Positions 31,423 to 42,319 of a stretch of 64,000 nucleotides of DNA are shown piece by piece; within the stretch, counting starts at the first letter, position 1, and every line of letters begins with the position of its first letter. Source of the DNA: Exophiala sp. HKRS030 (lineage: Eukaryota; Ascomycota; Eurotiomycetes; Chaetothyriales; Herpotrichiellaceae); the NCBI GenBank assembly GCA_023897205.1, contig JAHWDD010000001.1, positions 7,812,001 to 7,876,000 of the forward strand, in the 5' to 3' direction. The notes below the pieces were generated by a model. That model saw only the letters and a list, made by a program, of their open reading frames with translations. It was not told the DNA's origin and searched no databases. The translations under genes were made by a program, and so were the position numbers.

Positions 31423-33296
31423 ATGTCGCTTACGATACCACAAGCATCACAAGCCGGGCTTTTCAAGCCTGGCTATAATAGTTACGATGCAGAAGATGGT
31501 GCAGTCATCCGCAATGTAAAGACCCCTCCGTCCTCTTTCATTCCTCTACTCAACTAACAATACCAGATTGATGCATGCAGGACGATCGCACAGACAGTAC
31601 AAACCTCTTTGGGTCCTTACGGACGTAATAAAATTGTCATCAACCATCTTTCGAAGATGATCTTGACCTCGGACGCTGCCACAATCCTTCGAGAATTGGA
31701 AGTTGTTCACCCCGCCGCCAAGTTGTTGGTCATGGCGAGTCAACAGCAAGAAGCTGAGATGGGCGATGGCACAAACTTTGTCATTATACTCGCGGGCGAG
31801 TTATTGAAGAAGGCAGAAGAATTAATACGCATGGGTCTCAAGACAAGTGATATTGTCTCTGGTTATGAGAAGGCCCAAGCCTTTGCATTGAAAACGCTCG
31901 AGGGTTTGCAACCCTTCACCCGAAAAATCAAAGCACCAAAATACTAACAAGTTTCAGATCTCGAGGTCGACCGCCTGTCAAACCTCCGATCCCCAGAAGA
32001 TCTCAGCAAAGCCCTTCGCACCGTCGTTGCTTCGAAGCAATCTGGCCAAGAGGACATTCTATCAAAGCTCATTGCTGAAGCTGTACTTGCAGTGTTGCCT
32101 AAGAATCCCACAAATTTCAATGTTGACAATGTGCGCGTCGTCAAAATCATGGGCGGCGATCTGGCGTCGTCTCGTGTTGTCAAGGGCATGGTTCTCGGCC
32201 GTGAACCGGACGGAACCGTCAAGCGGGCGAAAAAAGCCAAAGTCGGAGTTTTCTCCTGCCCTATCGACACTTCTCAGACTGAAACCAAGGGCACAGTCCT
32301 GCTGAAGAATGCACAAGAGATGATGGATTTCAGTAAAGGCGAGGAGAATCAACTCGAGGCTACAATCAAGGAATTATATGATTCTGGCCTTCGCGTTGTA
32401 GTTGCAGGCTCCACGGTCGGAGAACTCGCCCTCCACTACCTCAATCGATTTGGTATCCTCGTCATCAAGATCCTCTCGAAATTCGAGCTCCGTCGTCTCT
32501 GCCGCGTCTGCAATGCCACACCCTTGGCTCGTCTTGGTGCCCCAATGCCAGACGAGATGGGTAGCATCGACGTAGTAGAAACCACAGAGATTGGTGGAGA
32601 TCGGGTCACAGTCTTCCGACAAGATTCCGATACCGCGAGCACTCGCACAGCAACCATTGTCCTTCGAGGTGCGACGCAAAATCATCTAGACGACGTTGAG
32701 CGAGCCATAGATGATGGTGTCAATGCCATTAAAGCCATCACGAAAGATCCACGACTTGTCCCTGGTGCTGGAGCGACGGAAATGCAACTCGTGGAACGTA
32801 TTGGACATTATGCCGACAAGACACCAGGTCTCCCTCAGTATGCAATCAGAAAGTATGCCGAAGCATTCGAAGTAATCCCACGCACTCTTGCCGAATCTGC
32901 CGGTCTCGATGCAACAGAGGTTATCGCACGTCTATATACAGCCCATCAACGTCGCCTGAATGCCAGCGAGGTGACAAAGCGTAAACAACAAGAAGAAAAT
33001 AGCGACGAAAACTCTGACGAGGACGATGATGAAGACGAAGAAGAAGACACCTCGGGAACATCGGAGTCAGAAGAACCGTACTGGACAACGGGGTCGACCT
33101 GGAGACTTCAGACGCTACTGGGTTGCTGGACGCAGTGGAAGAACAGATCCTCGACCTGATGAGTGTCAAAAGTTGGGCAATCCGGCTAGCTACAGAGGCT
33201 GCCAGGACTGTTCTCAGTGTCGACCAGATCATCGTGGCCCGCCAGGCTGGCGGTCCTAAGCCTCCAGGCCCAAATCCTAACTGGGACGAGGATTGA
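31423..33296 (+). CDS. CCT8: T-complex protein 1 subunit theta (CCT8), with a late frame break
   Basis: CCT8 is one of eight subunits of the cytosolic TRiC/CCT chaperonin that folds actin and tubulin. Exons are 31423-31515, 31567-31903 and 31958-33296; the second intron has a textbook ATACTAAC branch site. The N-terminus MSLTIPQASQAGLFKPGYNS, the nucleotide-binding TSLGPYGRNK and EMGDGTNFV motifs, and the end GGPKPPGPNPNWDED fit the theta subunit. The frame running through GTSESEEPYWTTG must move by one at the GGGG run at 33090-33093 to reach the conserved last 70 residues (from VDLE onward). As written the frame ends at 33159 in unrelated residues. One base appears to be missing. The continuous protein would be about 589 residues, longer than the usual 545-570 because of an acidic Ser/Asp/Glu insertion of about 35 residues coded at about 32990-33075. 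CCT8 is essential in yeast, so an assembly error is more likely than a dead gene. Confidence 0.93.
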
Positions 33297-34732
33297 GCGT
33301 AAGCACACATGTCTACCTGTCTGCCTGCAGATCACAACGTTGAGGTCTCGTGCAGCCGCTTCTGCAAGCGGTTGCCATGCATCTCAGCCGACCAATTTGT
33401 GCCATTCCTCTAATGTGAACAGATGTGTCTAGCATCCACCCAATTCGTGAGGAAGCAATGCTAGCCGGAACGGAGATTTACGAATTTGAAAATCTACCAT
33501 ACAACCTTGTGCGCAGTCGCAAGTATGGTCCTCGACGACCACACGCACTCAGGCCAAGGAGATTGTCGGCGCTAAAGGCACTCTAGTGACACAATCGTCG
33601 ACACGTAGGTAATTATCATGAAGACATCCATGGTAGGAGACCAAAGTTGAGCAACAGGATCATGTCTAATACAGATCATGACTTGTGAAAGAAATGCCAG
33701 GAGTCATGTAACGATAGACAGACAGACGATGTAGATAAACGATTGATGGATAGTACGCTTTCTTTGGCGGGTCAGAAATACTACTCCGTCGGATGAGCGG
33801 TCATACCTCAAGTCTATCTGAGCCTCTGGTAGTCTTGCGCAAGACTGTGACCTAGCCGGGTAAAATATAATCTCTCGCACTAAATACTTTTTGCTTGTGT
33901 ATCACATGAGATGAAGGATTCGAGTTTGTACGAGTATGGAGTCATGCTATCAGTGAGCAGCGCATGTAGAAATTTTGTGTTTTGTTCTATTCATGCCAAC
34001 ACGGCTATGGGATGACTAGCAATATCTGAAAATGCTTTGCCATGGTAGAGCATATTTTTCTCAAACACAGTCTGATGGGCTCCTCTGATAAGCCGCAAAA
34101 CGGAGACAATCTTGGAGACTAAATAGCTTTGATATATAGTGGTACGGTTTTGTTTCAGTACTGAGTGCCTATTCGAGCTGGGATACAGGCAAACATTCAC
34201 GAAACCTGTTCCTTACGACAAATATTCACTTTTCAAATGCGGATGGTAGCCCGGGCCCTTTAAGGTTACCCTCGTTCTCTTTGCGTGCGCAATGCCTCTT
34301 GCTCAAGGACCGCAACGTCGTGGCTTGTTGATCTCCAAGAGGGTACTCATCTAGACTCCCATGCCTTTCCGAGCAACTTGTCGCTTTGACAGAAGCCACT
34401 TGTCCATGTCCCATTAACCACGCCACGGTTCCTGGATAGAAGCGAAGAGGGGCTCCAGTATAGATTCCAGCGATCGAGACCGAGGAAATGATTTGTGGCT
34501 GAAGATTTGTAACAGAAAGAAAACGCTCACAGCATGAGCGTTTGTTGATGCAGAGGTATTTAGCACACACCAAGGCCGTAGGTGCTGTGACCACGTATAA
34601 CCAGCCAAGAATTCATAGCGGTCCTCTGTTCCAGAATCGCTCCATATTGATGGATAAACGACGACCATATTCGAAGTACAACCGTCGGTGTGCATACTGT
34701 AATGTTGTTGCTGGCGAGCTGGAAGACTCGTG
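33297..34732. other. Intergenic between convergent CCT8 and HMG-box genes
   Basis: This holds the 3' flanks of two convergent genes. Open frames at 34226-34797 (-) have no recognisable domain or start context. I see no further gene or RNA. Confidence 0.5.
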
Positions 34733-35827
34733 CTATGAGTTTGCTGACGCGTAAGCCGACGCACTTGCGTTACTTCTGAGAGCACGTTTATAATCATCCA
34801 GATCAGCGGTGTATTCTCTCATCTGCTCTTGATACCGATCCTCCCACAATTTTCGATTGTCGTTGCTTAGGTTATCCCATTCGATTTGTATGCGATTCGG
34901 AATTTGAGCCTCGGGGTAATTATCGGCTTCGAGCTGAGGCTGCATATGTTGGGTGAATTGCACGAATGGTGGGTCAGGTCTCTCAGGGCGGGATAAATGG
35001 CCAACTACAACGCCATTGACTTCCTCGCCGGGATTGACGTTCTGGCTGGGAATCTGAATTGAATGATGATGACTTGCAGGAGCAGGCGAAGACTGCCCGT
35101 AATATGGGTCGGAGCCGATCCGTTGATGTTGTTGGGCATTTGCTTGTGCAGCTGAAGAGACGCGGTAATTCGATGGTAGGGAAGGTTGATCTTGTCGAGT
35201 CGCAGAGGAGAAGGAACTTGCGGGGCTAAATTCGACAGGGCGGACTGGTGGTAAGAAGCGGCCGGGGAATCTGCCGCATGATTGGAAGTCGCCATGTGTT
35301 CTCGAAGGGTATGGTTTGCTCGTCTTCGTCTCTCGGGTCTTTCCTGAGGCTGCGGGTACGTGAGCACTATTGCTTGCGTTTGGGTGCGATAGGCTTAAGA
35401 CACACCTCGGGTTCTTCCTCTTCACTTTCTTCTGAACTGTCATCGAGCAGACCTTCACCATCTGGCCTTGATCGGAGAAGATCTTGCGTGATGCCTGCAC
35501 CGGCCAGCTCGGCAATATTCCCTCTTCCGTTTGCCAGCACACCGAGCCTTTCGCGTTGTTCTGGGGTTAGCTTCTTAGCGGGGTCTCCATGATGTCCTTG
35601 AGATGATTAAGAAGGATAGACCGTAACAGCCGCATCTTTTGGACATGCTGGGTTTCTTGGACGATCTTCCTGCGTGTAGCATCATTGTTTAGCTCGATCT
35701 CAGCCAGGCGCTTTTTCAATTGAATGCACTTGTTCCGGTACGCCAGTTCTTGTGTGGGAGCAAGTGGAGCGTTTTGATGCAGAGGAACCTTATGTGCAGG
35801 AGGGAAAGGAGTGTGTGAGGTGTCCAT
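34733..35827 (-). CDS. HMG-box protein, possibly an INO80-associated subunit, with two frame breaks
   Basis: The start MDTSHTPFPPAHKVPLHQ leads into a coiled coil (KKRLAEIELNNDATRRKI to MRLLRSILLNHLKDIMETP), then an acidic segment (DDSSEESEEEEPE). A 56-nt intron (35405-35350, GTGTGT...CGCAG, branch-like CTCAC) follows, then a basic region (PERRRRANHTLREH), a Ser/Gln-rich linker and a C-terminal HMG-box (DPPFVQFTQHMQPQLEAD to WEDRYQEQMREYTADLDDYK). The reading needs one more base in the G run at 35580-35583 and one more in that at 35222-35225 (C runs on the coding strand). With both, exons 35827-35406 and 35349-34733 give 346 residues in one frame. The coiled coil plus HMG layout resembles fission yeast Nht1 of the INO80 remodeller, but that match is from memory of the layout only. 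Either a sequencing artefact or a decayed gene. Confidence 0.72.
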
Positions 35828-37254
35828 TCCGAAGGGAGGAAAACCAGCAGTTTAAAGGAACAACGGGTCCACGGAGCACCTGTAATGAGCGAAACGCGTG
35901 AAAGATAGTGAGGGCGCAACTTTTATAGGAGGCGACGAACTGAGGACTGCGCGAATGATCAAATCAGATGAATAGTCCAGATCTCTCGGTTGTAAGATCG
36001 ATCGAGCACTTCCACGACGCATTTGCAAAGTGACATCTGAGAAAGAACCGCCAGTGCTGAAATAGGAAAGAGTTAGCCGAGAGCACGTGACCTCGTTACT
36101 CTTTCGCGGCCCTCACGTGGCCCTGTCGGTGTTCGAAAGGCTTCATCCTAACAGCTCAGCCTCTAATGAGACCTGGTGTGGACCTTTCAGTATAGCAACG
36201 CGACTCCGACTCGAGGTCTACTCCGTATGATGACCATGCCCCTGTGGCTGTCTGCTTTGGTAATTTGATACACCTATTATGGAAGTCAAAGTGCAAGTCG
36301 CAGGATCTCTGAGGCAAGGGGTTTCTAATTGACTTTGACGATGTGAACAACGATTCCAATCACGATTCTTAAATGCCTTGCACCACGCACGCCGCTCCGC
36401 AATAGTCATGTCGGTATGGTCGAGACTGACGGCACATCATCTGATGCATGAACGAGAGGGGTGTGCTGATGAGTACATAAATCACGACACGGTAGGAAAG
36501 TCGCGGTTTACGCAGGCATTACGGGGTGTTGCACTTGAGAAGCCCCTGCACAAGGGCAAAATGGGGAGAATGCGATCGTTGGACCAGAAGCCATGATCGC
36601 CATCATTCCAACCCCAGGCCACTGACTTTGTTCCTCTTTTGCCCAAACTATTTGGTAGGCTATGGCCTATCACAACGTCAAACGGCCATTTTCTATTTCG
36701 AACCCCTGCCAAGACTCCAATGAACGGCTCGCTTTCGGATGCAGCCACAGCACGCTAAGGTCGAATTCTTTACATCTTGCATATCTTTGGTCAATCTCTC
36801 TGGCGCCTTCACACCACAGAGTCATGGTCACGTCGGTCTGGTCGATATACCTCACCTTCATGATGACCCGAATGAGGAGCGACCAGTCTTTGCAAGGTCT
36901 TCAAGTGGCCAAATGCCCCAGACCAGAATAGCCTTCGTCCGTTCTACCCTGGCAAAACATATCATGCCCTGCAGCAATGATGGTGGTCTGGAGCTCGATT
37001 GAGAGACTCAATCTGCATCAGACTCCTTGGTCATATAGCGTTGACCGTCCTTTCCTCTTTGATCCAGCTCAACGTGCAAATGTTCTTCTTTCACTTCACG
37101 AACTGTCTAACTTACCAATATATTGTTTGCCAGTTTGGAATCCATTTGCTATTTTGCCGCCTGACGAGTATCCTGCATCAACAACGCATAAACAGGGCAT
37201 CCTATAGCGTTTATCGTCGGACCGCAAAGCCGGTGTCTCGTATTAGCATACATA
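35828..37254. promoter_or_regulatory. Divergent intergenic region with two E-boxes
   Basis: This lies between the HMG-box gene (leftwards) and the rhodopsin-like gene (rightwards). Two CACGTG E-boxes sit 30 bp apart at 36084-36089 and 36114-36119, about 260-290 bp upstream of the HMG-box start, and could bind bHLH factors. A TACTCCGTA motif is at 36219-36227. Open frames in 36.4-37.2 kb show no domain. Confidence 0.5.
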
Positions 37255-38418
37255 ATGAGTCAATCACAGCCGGACCTCCTGCCACATGACAACGCAGTAG
37301 GGGAGATCTATCGAGTCAACATCTCCTTCACCGCGGTTACGATCTTGGTTATTGGGCTCCGACTGATTGTCAGAGCCTTCGTCGTCAAACATGTCGCTGT
37401 CGACGACTATCTAATGGTTGGAGCCGGGCTTTTCTCTACCGCTTTCTCTGTCATGGTGATAGTCGGTAAGTCTAGGCGAATAAAATGCCGCTACCGTGTG
37501 ATGCTCACTCTGACCAGGCATACGGTACGGACTTGGGAAACACATATACGACTTGCCACAAGACCTCCAATTGATAGACCGGACCAAAAAGGTCATCCAG
37601 GTAGGTCGAGCCTTGATATTCACCCCTTCCTGATCAGCCTCCACTAACACGGTTAGACTCTATGGACATGCCAGATCATGTACGCAACGGCACTCATGTT
37701 GGTCAAGATCTCCATCGTCACTTCGTACCTTCGAGTGTTTCCAACAGTCATATTTCGTCGAATAATGTTCGCGTTGAGTGCTGCCATCGTTGCAGTGTGG
37801 ATTTGCAGTATTCTCGTTACCATCTTCCAATGCAATCCAGTGAGAGGTGCATGGGACTTCACCCTGTCTCGTAACTGTCTACCAATTGTGAAGTTTTTCT
37901 ACTTCACCACAGCCTTCTCAATCTTCACAGACTTTCTGCTTTGTACCTTACCACTACCGGTTTTCTGGAGACTCAAGCTACCACACAGACAAAAGTACAT
38001 CGTTTCGGTACTCTTCGGTGTCGGCTTATTGGCAACCGTGGCGTCTGCTCTACGGATTACTGTGCTACCGGCAGTCAATGATCTGGATGTCACCATGGGC
38101 TCCGTGTCTACCATCAAATGGTCGGTCGTGGAGCTCGGCACCGGTATAGTGTGCGCATGCATTCCATGCTTGAAACCTCTATTTAAGAACCTCTTGGCCG
38201 AGAGATCTTCAAGCAACAGATCGGCAGGCGCTCGCTCAGATACTACAGCCCCTTATACTCCAAAGCCTGCTTTGAGCGAGGAGAGCCACGAGCTGACCAG
38301 GCCTCAAACAAATCAAACAAATCAAAGTCAAGAAGGGTGGTCGTCTTTCAGTCGATACGAAGCGAGGCATAAAGCAATACCAGTGACAACAATGACTACC
38401 ACCAGAAATTTCATCTGA
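37255..38418 (+). CDS. Fungal rhodopsin-like integral membrane protein (SAT4/PTH11-related)
   Basis: Exons 37255-37465, 37518-37600 and 37657-38418 join in frame to give 351 residues. The N-terminus (MSQSQPDLLPHDNAVGEIYR) precedes about seven hydrophobic segments: ISFTAVTILVIGLRLIV, VAVDDYLMVGAGLFS, a third one in exon 1-2, then TLWTCQIMYATALMLVKISI, FALSAAIVAVWICSILVTIF, AFSIFTDFLLCTLPLPVFW and ISV-like IVSVLFGVGLLATVASALRI. Motifs of the family are visible: VDDYL after segment 2, the KISI helix, and ADFLLC-like TDFLLCTLPLPVFW. There is no CFEM cysteine domain at the N-terminus. The Ser/Thr/Gln-rich tail is cytosolic. Members are abundant in filamentous ascomycetes; most are orphan receptors or of unknown role, so I assign none. 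Confidence 0.85.
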
Positions 38419-39211
38419 TCACAAGAAGTACTGTTTGTGCGAAATTTGGCAACTAGACTTCAATGCGCAAGCATTTCAAGAAGAGGCAAATGTTAGAATA
38501 TTTCTATGCCTTGTAACCCCACCGGGTTTTTGCCGCTGCTCAAGGATGGAAAAGTTTATTATGGTCGATCGAAGTGATTGTTTACTCGTAACATTGTCCT
38601 ACATTGTTGCCACGGTCGAGTCTTCCACAACGGCACCGTTACCACAACAGGCATTCACGACTCATGAATCACGATATCAGGCTTTGGCGACATCCAAGGA
38701 GATTGCATTTTGACATCCTTCTATTCGCGTCAAAAGTATGTACCTTGGCCACTTTGCACACCACACAAAGCACTAGCCTTTTGCAGGCAGATCTTTTCTC
38801 TTCTGGTATATTATATATCTTTATAGGGCTCAAGAGTGATGGGAGGCTTTGTTATTTCTGTCATAATTGGAGGCTTTTGTCTTTTGTGGTGTGGTTGTCT
38901 TGCGTCTTGTGTTTCGGAGGATAGTCGAACAGGAATCTCACTTTTAAATCACTGTCGCTCAAAGTGACAAAGTGTATCTTCTTTTCCAAATACAGATTCT
39001 TCAATTCCTCTTCAAAGATCGTGGTCGACTTGGATCAAAATCGCTACGTCATATTACGCATGCGCTGCAGATTGGGGCATTTCTATCAACTCGTATTACT
39101 ATTCAGATCAAGGTCCGGAACCTCCGTATACAAAGCAGCTAATAGTCTAACAGATAGCTGTAGCTCTATAAAAACGCAATCTCAATCTCAATCACAGATT
39201 TGTCCTCTCTC
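38419..39211. other. Intergenic between convergent genes
   Basis: This holds the 3' flanks of the rhodopsin-like gene and the Vps62-like gene. Short frames only; I see no gene, and nothing repeated beyond AT-rich words. Confidence 0.5.
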
Positions 39212-40297
39212 TCAAGGCATCAGTACAGGTCTGATCCAGCATCCATTACTATCCGGACAAACCGTGTCTCTAGCCAGTTTCTTATCTCTAGGTCCAGTGG
39301 GACCTCCGGTATATTTCCTGGCGCCGAACAGATTGATCTGTCCTTCGGCATTGTCCGGCAATTGTCTGTCACCCCACTTACCTGTAAAGTCCAGGAACGC
39401 TGTAGGATCCACGCCGTTGTAAGCGGTGAAGCGCTGGGATCCTGTGTCGTACGAGTAAGTGTAGGCGTTGCCGACTGGGTCCCAGAGGATCCCACGGTCA
39501 GTGTAGTCCTTCAGTGGGCCGAAGACGGTGTTGAGGCCTGGGATCGTGTGGTCATGGGGCCCGTCAATGGCGTAGTTGGCGTGCGAGCCGCGAGCCACGT
39601 AGGCGACGGGCCGCAGGCCATCGGCGGCCTTCTCAACAGCCGAGTATGTGAAGGCTTGTCCAGAGCTGTGCTGGCTATAGTAGACGGCCTGTGGGATGCC
39701 GTCGCGGAATCGCACCATAGTATGCTCCCAATCGCCGACGTGGTCGCCGAACTCGAGCACCGGCTGGTCAAGAACCCAGTTGCCCTGGTTGTATGTGTAA
39801 AAATAGAAGTAGAAGGCGTCGAGCGTGTTGTCGGGTTTCTCGACCGTCACGATGACCGATGCGCGCGTGCCCCCAATCGTTGCGTCCGCTGCTGGTCTTG
39901 TTCCTCGGAACCATGTTGGCAGAGAGCGAATCCCGGTGTTGGAAGTGAGGTAGACGTCGCTGCCGCCGTTGTTGGCATTGAGAGAGTTGAGGTTGTCGAG
40001 TGACAGAGGTGAAGAGACTGTTATGGGACTACCTGAGCCCGTCACAGGGTTCGAATTGGCCAAGTGTATTGAGAGGTCGGATGGGAAGTAAGTTTCCGTG
40101 GCCGACAAGTATACAACCGGTGCTGGGCGTCCTCAGGTCAGTCCTGGTCGTTGCTTGGGCTGGAATTTGCTGCAGAACGCAGGCTCACCGTATCTGCGCA
40201 CGAAGTCAGGGACATCGCGTCGCTGTAAGTGCTCTATAGGCAATGAGAAGGCATGAGTGATGAGCAAAAGAGCGACTGTGCAATAAAACGAAAACAT
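39212..40297 (-). CDS. Secreted Vps62-like protein
   Basis: Two exons (40297-40189 and 40122-39212, 66-nt intron) encode 339 residues. The ATG at 40297 gives MFSFYCTVALLLITHAFSLP, a clear signal peptide, followed by a dibasic site (RR). The joined sequence reads VRRYAPVVYLSATETYFPSD, the start of the Vps62/DUF946 domain. Further family marks are VGDWEHTMVRFRDG, AVYYSQHSSGQAF and VAYVARGSHANYA (the SHANY motif) and ILWDPVGNAYTYSYD. Yeast Vps62 was found in vacuolar sorting screens, but the biochemical role of the family is unknown. With a signal peptide and no membrane segment this member is probably secreted or vacuolar. A donor-like GGTAAGTGGGG near 39375 is read through as coding (FTGKWGDR), since the open frame continues. 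Confidence 0.88.
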
Positions 40298-42319
40298 GCT
40301 GGAAATGACACCCCAAGAATACTTCACTTTGCGTACTTTTTGATGGCCATCCGGACGAAGCGTGGAACCAGCCGAGGAATATATAAGTCTCCCATCCAGA
40401 TGACCTCTTCTTGCAAAAGATTTGTTAATTCCCGAGCATATCCAGTCATGCTACCACGGTGAGGTGTTGCCTTGATCAACTTGCCTCATAACAGCCTGAT
40501 GAAAGGGGCAACTGATGAAGCGAACCAGGGACCCAGGCTGAAGGCAGCATCAGCGGATCATCTGTGACCTGGGCCGACACACGACATTGACAAGTAATAT
40601 ACGGACAAATTCGCACGAGCAAGAGTTGTGTCCTTGTTGGAAGCAGAAGTCACCAAAACCTGGTGATCAATCTCCGGGTTCTGAACCAATCACAAGCTCG
40701 CTACCTTCAGAATCGGCTTCTGGGACGCCCCGAGACCCACCCCTAGAGAACTCGACATCCGGATAGAAATCTTAAGAAACAGGAGGGCTCATCAGAATTC
40801 TTAAGTCGAGAGTAGGCCGAAAAACGTTCAGATTGGACGGAATATAATCTACACTGGGTCCATCCCTTGTAAGAACAAGAATTCTTGGCAGTTTCGCGGA
40901 GGGTCTGGCATTGGCCATCAATGTTAAAGTTGACGATATCGTCCGGAAAAAAGGGACGACTGGGCTCGTGGACACAACATGCGAGAAAGGCTCAAAAAGA
41001 CTTAGTTTCCTGTACGGTCTCCTCGTCTGTCACTCAGAACTTGTCTCTTGACTCTGAATATATTGACGATATGTACAACATTGGTCTTGGACCTGGATCT
41101 TCAGTGACTGGCGCTCCAGTCCACTACCGCCATCTGGCCAATCTACCACATAGTCTTGTGACCGAACAACAGCCGGACCATACCGTAGAAAGATGTAGTG
41201 AGGCTTCCGTAAAGAAGAACGTAGTAGGGGTAAAGGATATATGGACTGCGGTGGGTCTGTAAAAGTGCACAATGTTAGCAATATGGACACTCGGGGCGAA
41301 CATTATCTGAAGACTGAGACCCCTGCTGAGTCAAATTGGTCTAAATTCCGTCGTCGGGTTCATAGTTCTGTTATTCCTGTAATTCTTGCCTTCTGCCACG
41401 ACGGCGATTTTCTGATTTGCTGTATTGATCTAGGGCTTGTTTCCCATGATGAGAAGCTTCATAAGGCATCCAGACCATAGTTCACATACTCCTCTCCATA
41501 TTGAGCAGGAGATAGAGAAGCCTGTATCGTTGATTCTCGAGGTCGGAAGCGGAGTTCGGCCAGTGATGGAAAATCGAGAATTGCGAGGAGTCGACCTTGA
41601 GGTGACAGCCTGGCCTCATATCTTGCCATCGGGAGCACTATTGGTTTCTAGAACGCCCCAAGTCCCCCTCTTTCTGCTTCATGTAAAGATCACGTCCACT
41701 AACCTTATTCCATTGTCGTTTTCCATCGCCATTTTGGAATAGTCGCTGGTAGTAAGGAACTCGATTCTCACGGAAGACGAATCTATGGTCAATATATTAG
41801 CTTGTGTGTTTCATGATCGTGCTTCCATAGTCGTAGTTGACCGGCGCGCCGTCCTTCAAGATTCATGAACGATGAACTCACCCCCATTGTTGTTGAGTTG
41901 TAGGTCTGAACATGCGAGCGCGGGTGGCCTGCATCATGCGGGCAGCTGAAGGAGCGACCATTTTGACAGTTGAAGAGAGGAGATTTGGTCGCTGCAGGTA
42001 AATGTTGATGGTTGAGCGTTGAGATCAGCAGTGAGTGAGTAAGTTGAGGTCGGGCTCTGGCCGGAGGTGGTTTCCAAAGAGCTTGATGCCAAGACCAATG
42101 GTTCTGTTGCACATGATTGGTCGGTAAATTTCGTACTGAACCCGAACATATCTCCTGATGTTTTTTGACCATTAGATACTTGACTAGTTGCTAGGAGCCA
42201 ATGACCTGTGACGCTCGCAAAATGCATTGATAGTACACACTTGTCAATGAAGGAGGAGTCTCGCATCATTTATACGAAACTGCCCTAGGTTCTCGGGACA
42301 ACAACCCCTTTGCTGCTAC
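40298..42319. other. Intergenic between divergent genes
   Basis: This 2.0 kb lies between the Vps62-like gene and the PPR gene and must hold both promoters. The frame at 40772-40975 (-) and those at 41437-41742 (+) and 41934-42269 (-) look like neither a known family nor a spliced gene. One of them could be a short lineage-specific gene; I cannot support it. Confidence 0.4.

Noticed and set aside
34226..34797. Minus-strand frames of about 125 codons between CCT8 and the HMG-box gene
   Set aside because: No domain, no upstream exon, and a composition typical of chance frames in noncoding DNA.
39371..39381. Donor-like GGTAAGTGGGG within the Vps62-like gene (minus strand)
   Set aside because: The open frame continues through it with a family-like sequence (FTGKWGDRQLPD), and no good acceptor gives a better protein.
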